From an uncultured Alistipes sp. (lineage in GTDB: Bacteria; Bacteroidota; Bacteroidia; Bacteroidales; Rikenellaceae), in NCBI GenBank assembly GCA_947178455.1, contig CAMWYI010000047.1, positions 1 to 11,434 on the forward strand: 11,434 nucleotides of DNA. Direction: 5' to 3'. Of the stretch, positions 7,502 to 11,434 are shown piece by piece (position 1 is the first letter of the stretch; the number at the start of each line of letters is the position of its first letter). Below the pieces are notes generated by a model, which worked only from the letters and a program-made list of their open reading frames with translations, made no database searches and had not been told where the DNA came from. The position numbers and the translations under genes are program-made.

Positions 7502-8347
7502 TTAATAAAAATCGGGTAGAAGTTGGATGTCGTGTTGGGTTGCGAAATTGTTGACTTTACCGGCAATCGCACGCAAATACGCATCGGAAATCGGAGCGGC
7601 CAGTTGCCACACGGCAATCCCCAAATGCGGGTTACTGCAATCGTCGTTGACGTGTAGGGTAAACGAGGCGTTGCCGACACCGATTTTTTCTTTCGGACAT
7701 CGGTTTACTCCGAATGCGTCCCAATCCAAATAGTGCCGATAATTTCCTACGGCTGCAATAACGATTGGAAAACTTCGGAAAAAGTCGGAGCGGAACAATT
7801 CTCGTCTCTTGTCGATGGATTTCTCGGTTTCCTCACGATTGAGTTGCGCTTTGTTCAACCCTGCATGCTCGCTTAAATCCGTCGAGAAACAGAATTTATG
7901 AAAATCGAGACAGCTGTTTCGGTCTGACGTCCGTCCGAAAATCATGTCGCTCAATTTTTGGTATTGATACCATGTTCGGGCTGTTCCGTCGCTTTTTGAA
8001 AGGGCTCCGTCTTTTCGGATTCGGATTCTGATTCGGGATTTCTGCCAGCAGTGCGGGTACAACGGATTTCCGTATATCCTTTTGTCCGAATACTTGTCGA
8101 AGAGTTCATCGAATCCTGTCCGGTTTTCAATGTTCGTGCGCCAATCGCATCTGTTAGACGCTACTTCGGTCGAATACTGATTCCTGCCGGAATCCGTATT
8201 CATGTCAATGGCAGGCTCTTTACCCAACAACAAGATTTTTGCATTCGGATTTCCCCAACCGACCAAGTCGGGGCTGTCATGGCAGTGCCCCTGCTTTGGG
8301 GAACTGCCGTCGAGAACAAGCCGTTCGAAACATTCGGGATAGTTCAT
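7502..8347 (-). CDS. Hypothetical cytosolic protein, possibly of the uracil-DNA glycosylase-like superfamily
   Basis: A 281-residue protein without signal peptide or membrane segment. The assignment is weak. A hydrophobic strand ends in LLLGKEPA (39-46), placed like motif A of uracil-DNA glycosylases. A second strand plus turn, FPIVIAAVGNY (193-203), resembles the core strand seen before the helix in family 4-type enzymes. Near the C-terminus CSNPHLG (237-243) occupies the place where these enzymes carry an HPS-type motif. The usual catalytic signatures are not clearly intact, so it may be inactive, diverged or something else. A run RIRIRIRK (105-112) comes from a locally repetitive stretch. 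Its ATG overlaps the stop of the upstream short frame (ATGA, 8347-8344), suggesting translational coupling. GC content is lower than in flanking housekeeping genes. Confidence 0.8.
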   Translation of the reverse strand: MNYPECFERLVLDGSSPKQGHCHDSPDLVGWGNPNAKILLLGKEPAIDMNTDSGRNQYSTEVASNRCDWRTNIENRTGFDELFDKYSDKRIYGNPLYPHCWQKSRIRIRIRKDGALSKSDGTARTWYQYQKLSDMIFGRTSDRNSCLDFHKFCFSTDLSEHAGLNKAQLNREETEKSIDKRRELFRSDFFRSFPIVIAAVGNYRHYLDWDAFGVNRCPKEKIGVGNASFTLHVNDDCSNPHLGIAVWQLAAPISDAYLRAIAGKVNNFATQHDIQLLPDFY

Positions 8348-8598
8348 GACTTTTGAGATTGATTATCCACTCCCCAGTCCCGAAAGAGTTGTCCAAAACA
8401 AAGAAAGCGTGGGACTGTTAACTCATACCGCTGATAGGTTCTGGACAACCTGTGTCGAATACGAGAGAACAGCTCACGCCTTTGGTCGTATATAGACACA
8501 TCGCAGTGGTATATAACAAACCAAAGGAGAGCTTCCCATATTCCATCGACACTTTTGAACTGTCCAGATTCATCAGCGAGGAATAAGCTAAACGCTTC
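8344..8598 (-). CDS. Short open frame (up to 84 codons), possible small gene or truncated remnant coupled to the next gene
   Basis: Not recognised. This minus-strand frame is open from just after TAG 8601-8599 to TGA 8346-8344, and its stop overlaps the ATG of the 281-residue gene as ATGA. The translation looks protein-like: WEALLWFVIYHCDVSIYDQ, then a basic stretch with RIRHRLSRTYQRYE, then FGQLFRDWG near the end. No ATG is in frame. GTG 8499 would give 51 residues. The first ATG after the promoter, in ctgATGaat near 8575, is in another frame and stops after about 51 codons. It is therefore either a small protein with an unusual start, a frameshifted or truncated gene, or a chance frame. The complementary plus-strand frame is also open in register but has no start. 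Confidence 0.35.
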   Translation of the reverse strand, partial: EAFSLFLADESGQFKSVDGIWEALLWFVIYHCDVSIYDQRRELFSRIRHRLSRTYQRYELTVPRFLCFGQLFRDWGVDNQSQKS

Positions 8599-8605
8599 CT
8601 AATAT

Positions 8606-8633
8606 GTATGTCCCGTAGGACGATACAAATATA
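8606..8633 (-). promoter_or_regulatory. Bacteroidetes-type promoter with adjoining dyad, for the AT-rich minus-strand unit
   Basis: On the minus strand TATATTTG (8633-8626) fits TAnnTTTG perfectly. The -33 region is weak (a TTAG or TTTA 17-21 nt upstream). Directly downstream, where transcription should start, lies GTCC-TACG-GGAC (8621-8610), with an imperfect outer extension to 8626 and 8606. In RNA this is a short hairpin with a UACG loop; in DNA it could be an operator. Confidence 0.5.
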
Positions 8634-8639
8634 CGGAAC

Positions 8640-8858
8640 TTTTATCGTATTAAACTAATCCATTGCATAATTCTGTCACCGCATGTGCGAGTAGCGTATG
8701 GCAGATGCCTTCGAGCCATTGTTTCGGATTCGATGTGCATTTCTCGATTCCATTCGGCTTTGCCGCAATCGGTTTTTCCGAAATTTTTTCTAATTTTGTT
8801 CGATTGTATAGCCGTAAACAGAACCTAAATACAACCTAATAAAACTACTTTAATAAAA
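8640..8858. other. Intergenic stretch between divergent promoters
   Basis: Lies between the minus-strand promoter at 8633 and the symporter start. Apart from the symporter promoter at 8791 and a tiny CGGC-TTT-GCCG hairpin near 8755-8765, I see no gene, tRNA or clear structured RNA. The part next to the symporter ATG is strongly A/T-rich, as usual for Bacteroidetes translation starts. Confidence 0.6.
8791..8798 (+). promoter_or_regulatory. Bacteroidetes -7 element for the symporter gene
   Basis: TAATTTTG matches TAnnTTTG exactly and lies 60 nt before ATG 8859, predicting a 5' leader of roughly 55 nt. No good -33 TTTG is found at 19-21 nt upstream; T-rich tracts near 8772 are the nearest candidates. 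Confidence 0.5.
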
Positions 8859-10553
8859 ATGCAACTTTTGGATTGGATTGTCATCGCACTGTTCGTGGGG
8901 GTGATGATTTGGATCGTGGTCACGGTCTTGCGTAAGAAAAACGAAAATTCGTCGGATTACTTTCTCGGCGGACGCGACGCTACGTGGATTGCTATCGGTA
9001 CGTCGCTGTTCGCTTCCAACATCGGGTCCGAGCACCTCATCGGTTTGGCCGGTGCCGGTGCTTCGTCGGGCATGGCGATGGCGCCTTGGGAGCTTCACGG
9101 ATGGATTATCCTCCTACTGGGGTGGGTTTTCGTGCCGTTCTATTCGCGCAGTATGGTGCTGACGATGCCCGAATTTCTCGAACGCCGCTACAACCCCCAG
9201 TCGCGGACTATTCTGTCGGTGATTTCGCTCATCAGTTACGTGATGACCAAAGTCGCCGTCACGGTTTACGCCGGCGGGCTCGTGTTCCAGCAGGTTTTCG
9301 GCATTCAGGAATTGTGGGGAATCGACTTTTTCTGGATTGCCGCTATCGGGCTGGTGCTCGTTACGGCGCTTTACACCGTCGTGGGCGGTATGGAGTCGGT
9401 CTTGAAAACCTCTGTGCTGCAAACTCCCATTCTGTTGTTGGGGTCGGCGTTCATCCTCTTCTTCGGATTCAAGGAACTCGGCGGCTGGGACCAGATGATG
9501 GCGGTTTGCCAAGCCAACATGGTCAACGATTACGGCAATAACATGCTCGAGCTGATTCGCGACAACCGCGACCCCGAATTTCCTTGGGTGGGCGCGCTGA
9601 TCGGGTCGTCGATTATCGGTTTTTGGTATTGGTGTACCGACCAGTTCATCGTGCAGCGTGTGCTTTCGGGACGGAACCAGCGCGAAGCTCGGCGCGGTAC
9701 GATTTTCGGCGCATATTTGAAAATGTTGCCCGTCTTCTTGTTCCTCATTCCGGGTATGATTGCTTACGCCATGCACGCCAAAGGCATCGTCATCGGCGAC
9801 ACGGTGTTCGAGTTGGTCGACAAGAACGGTCAGTACGCTGCCGACGCCGCTTTCCCGACGCTCGTCGCACGATTGCTGCCCGCCGGTTTGAAAGGCATCG
9901 TCGTCTGCGGTATCCTCGCCGCACTGATGTCGTCGCTGGCGTCGTTGTTCAACTCGTCGGCCATGCTCTTTACGATCGACTTCTACAAACGTTTCAAGCC
10001 CGAGACACCCGAAAAACGGCTCGTCGTCATCGGTCAAATCGCTACGGTCGTCATCGTCGGACTGGGCATCTTGTGGATTCCCGTCATGCGGTCGGTCGGC
10101 AACGTGTTGTATAACTACTTGCAGGACGTGCAGTCCGTCCTCGCGCCGGGCATCGCGTCGGCTTTCCTGCTGGGTATTTGCTGGAAGCGGACTTCGGCCA
10201 AAGGCGGCATGTGGGGCCTGTTGTCGGGCCTGATTATCGGTCTGACCCGTTTGGGCGCGAAAGTCTATTACAGCAACGTCGCCGATACGGCGGACAACCT
10301 CTTCAAGTACCTGTTCTATGATATGAATTGGTTGTTCTTCTGCGGTTGGATGATGCTGTTCTGCTGCTGCGTCGTTATTGTTGTCAGCCTTTGCACGAAA
10401 GCACCCGACCCCGAAAGAATACAGGGGCTGGTTTTCGGTACGTCGACGCCCGAACAGCGTGCCGAGACGCGTCGGAGCTGGAATGCGTGGGACGTGTTCC
10501 ACTCTTGCGTCATTCTGTTGATTACCGCCGCTATCTACTACTATTTCTGGTAG
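8859..10553 (+). CDS. Sodium:solute symporter (SSS family), SGLT-like sodium/sugar cotransporter
   Basis: A 564-residue inner-membrane transporter of the SSS (solute:sodium symporter) family, expected to import a solute with Na+. About 14 hydrophobic segments are visible. The resemblance to SGLT-type sugar carriers is close: GGRDATWIAIGTSLFASNIG (37-56), EHLIGLAGAG (58-67), FWYWCTDQFIVQRVLSGRN (255-273), ALMSSLASLFNSS (355-367, with Ser359/Ser360 at the expected Na2 site), FTIDFYK (371-377), and YLQDVQSVLAPGIASAF (420-436). Gln422 aligns with the sugar-contacting Gln457 of human SGLT1. ATG 8859 follows an A/T-rich tract with TTTAATAAAA. A final hydrophobic helix (547-564) ends the protein. 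It stands alone, with its own promoter and a terminator 26 nt downstream. The substrate is probably a hexose or related sugar, inferred from the motifs only; no sugar enzymes are next to it. Confidence 0.93.
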   Translation: MQLLDWIVIALFVGVMIWIVVTVLRKKNENSSDYFLGGRDATWIAIGTSLFASNIGSEHLIGLAGAGASSGMAMAPWELHGWIILLLGWVFVPFYSRSMVLTMPEFLERRYNPQSRTILSVISLISYVMTKVAVTVYAGGLVFQQVFGIQELWGIDFFWIAAIGLVLVTALYTVVGGMESVLKTSVLQTPILLLGSAFILFFGFKELGGWDQMMAVCQANMVNDYGNNMLELIRDNRDPEFPWVGALIGSSIIGFWYWCTDQFIVQRVLSGRNQREARRGTIFGAYLKMLPVFLFLIPGMIAYAMHAKGIVIGDTVFELVDKNGQYAADAAFPTLVARLLPAGLKGIVVCGILAALMSSLASLFNSSAMLFTIDFYKRFKPETPEKRLVVIGQIATVVIVGLGILWIPVMRSVGNVLYNYLQDVQSVLAPGIASAFLLGICWKRTSAKGGMWGLLSGLIIGLTRLGAKVYYSNVADTADNLFKYLFYDMNWLFFCGWMMLFCCCVVIVVSLCTKAPDPERIQGLVFGTSTPEQRAETRRSWNAWDVFHSCVILLITAAIYYYFW

Positions 10554-10578
10554 GAGGTCGAGTGTGCACTACAACAAT

Positions 10579-10616
10579 CGGGGCTGTCCTTGTAGAGGAC
10601 AGCCCCGTTTTCGTTT
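10579..10616 (+). terminator. Hairpin terminator shared by the convergent symporter and radC genes
   Basis: An 11-bp perfect stem (CGGGGCTGTCC and its complement, 7-nt loop) followed by TTTTCGTTT. It lies 25 nt after the symporter stop and directly against the stop of the opposing radC gene at 10615. On the minus strand the stem is preceded by an A-rich run but followed by only a weak T tract, so it should serve the symporter better than radC. Confidence 0.85.
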
Positions 10617-11253
10617 ATTCGATAAGCCCGGCGCGCCGGAACGAGTAGTCGCCCTCGCGCGAAATGATGAGGTGGTCGAGCACCCGAATGTCGAACAGCG
10701 CAGCCGCCTGTACGATTTTGTCGGTCAGGATGCGGTCGTCGGGGCTGGGTTCCGTCGAGCCCGACGGGTGATTGTGAATCAGAATCATTTGCGCGGCCAG
10801 CAGTTCGAGCGCGCGCTTGACGACCAGCCGTGCGTCGACGACGGTCGCTTGCAAGCCGCCCTGACTGATGCGCCGTTGTTCGATGATGCGGTTCGAGCCG
10901 GTCAGGTAGACCACCCAGCACTCCTCGTGCGGCAGGGATTCGAGCTGGGGCCGGAAAATCCGCACGATGTCGTTGCTCTCGCGCACGATGCGGTCGGCTT
11001 CGACCGGCTGTTTGGCGGCGGTTCGACGTCCGTATTCGGCGGCTGCGGCCAGCAGTCGGGCGCGCCGCAGGCCCAGTCCGCCGACCATGCGCAGCCGCGA
11101 TTGGTCGAGGGCGTTCAGCCGTGCGAGCGAACCTCCGACCTCTTTCAGGAGGGCTTCGGCCGTCGTTTCGTCGCCGGTCAGTACGGTCAGCAGCTCTGCA
11201 TCGGAGAGCGCTTCCGCACCGTGCAGTGCCATTTTATCGTTGAGGGAATCCAT
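10615..11253 (-). CDS. radC: RadC family protein (UPF0758), JAB/MPN domain
   Basis: A 212-residue member of the RadC/UPF0758 family. An N-terminal helix-hairpin-helix-like segment (GAEALSDAELL at 12-22, then a helical part to about 77) precedes a JAB/MPN metalloprotease-like domain. The JAMM motif is complete: Glu111 before CWVVYL, HNHPSG (His160, His162), and Ser170 and Asp173 spaced as HxHx7Sx2D, so zinc binding is expected. The family is named after E. coli radC, but a repair role was not upheld and the cellular function is unclear. ATG 11253 (MDSLNDKMAL) is chosen; ATG 11232 is an alternative. It converges with the symporter gene. The roughly 120 bases upstream contain no good TAnnTTTG promoter, so it may be transcribed with the gene whose tail ends at 11374. 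Confidence 0.93.
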   Translation of the reverse strand: MDSLNDKMALHGAEALSDAELLTVLTGDETTAEALLKEVGGSLARLNALDQSRLRMVGGLGLRRARLLAAAAEYGRRTAAKQPVEADRIVRESNDIVRIFRPQLESLPHEECWVVYLTGSNRIIEQRRISQGGLQATVVDARLVVKRALELLAAQMILIHNHPSGSTEPSPDDRILTDKIVQAAALFDIRVLDHLIISREGDYSFRRAGLIE

Positions 11254-11373
11254 CGTTTTCGGATTGGGGCGGGGCTTCGCTTGTTGACAAACGGGGCGCG
11301 AGCCGACAGTGCAGGGCGGTGCCTGATGAAAAATCGTTTCGAGCGGCGAGGTGTTTTTGGGGGAGGTGGGGGA

Positions 11374-11434
11374 TTATCGGGTCAGGCGGTCGTAACGGTC
11401 GAGCAGCGAAGCGCACTGTTCGTCGTTCATGGCG
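11374..11434 (-). CDS. C-terminal tail of a gene running off the right edge (unidentified)
   Basis: The frame is open from the window edge to TAA at 11376-11374 and reads ...MNDEQCASLLDRYDRLTR. Codon use is GC-rich at third positions like the neighbouring housekeeping genes. The ATG at 11430 would leave only 18 codons, so this is more likely the end of a longer minus-strand gene than a peptide. Too little is visible to name it. The stop lies 120 nt upstream of radC, compatible with a common transcript. Confidence 0.5.
   Translation of the reverse strand, partial: AMNDEQCASLLDRYDRLTR

Noticed and set aside
8030..8045. Local repeat of GATTCGG-type units giving RIRIRIRK
   Set aside because: Too short and imperfect to be a repeat array; it lies inside an intact reading frame.
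8348..8586. Plus-strand open frame complementary to the short minus-strand frame
   Set aside because: In exact register with the minus frame, no start codon, and no link to a following gene; the minus frame has the ATGA overlap.
8640..8780. Possible tRNA (a GGATTCGA segment resembles a T-arm)
   Set aside because: No acceptor stem, D-arm or anticodon arm can be folded around it.
9114..10502. 462-codon frame on the minus strand inside the symporter gene
   Set aside because: The plus-strand frame encodes an unmistakable SSS transporter; this one is its complement with biased composition.

Overview
The window looks like the chromosome of a GC-rich gut Bacteroidetes, most likely Alistipes or a close relative (Rikenellaceae). 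This rests on three things: promoters of the Bacteroidetes type (TAnnTTTG at -7), A/T-rich tracts instead of Shine-Dalgarno sites before several start codons, and high-GC codon use in the housekeeping genes. The genus is an inference.

Left part (1-6112), minus strand: one probable operon read right to left. It runs rhomboid membrane protein, membrane-anchored endonuclease/exonuclease/phosphatase (EEP) protein, YhcH/YjgK/YiaL cupin, glutaminyl-peptide cyclotransferase lipoprotein, and cobalamin-dependent methionine synthase MetH, which runs off the left edge. Spacings are 3, 38, 14 and about 71 nt. The promoter in front of the rhomboid gene lies so close to its ATG that a leaderless or nearly leaderless mRNA is expected. 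The metH frame has no ATG or GTG start anywhere upstream of its conserved core, which is the main oddity here.

Middle part (6190-8633): an AT-richer patch, also minus strand, bounded by a strong hairpin terminator (6190-6224) and a promoter (8626-8633). It holds a short open frame too small or degenerate for ordinary gene calling (8344-8598), a 281-residue cytosolic protein with weak uracil-DNA-glycosylase-like features, and a 410-residue secreted protein with a charged helical middle and MORN-like repeats. The short frame overlaps the next gene by ATGA. This unit is the least explained and possibly acquired.

Right part (8791-11434): a plus-strand sodium/sugar-type symporter (SSS family, very SGLT-like) with its own promoter. 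It converges on a minus-strand RadC/JAB-domain gene, and the two share a terminator hairpin. The last 61 bases carry the C-terminal tail of another minus-strand gene that continues beyond the window. No tRNA, rRNA, CRISPR array, insertion sequence or recognisable riboswitch was seen. Coordinates and motifs were read by eye; no homology search was run.
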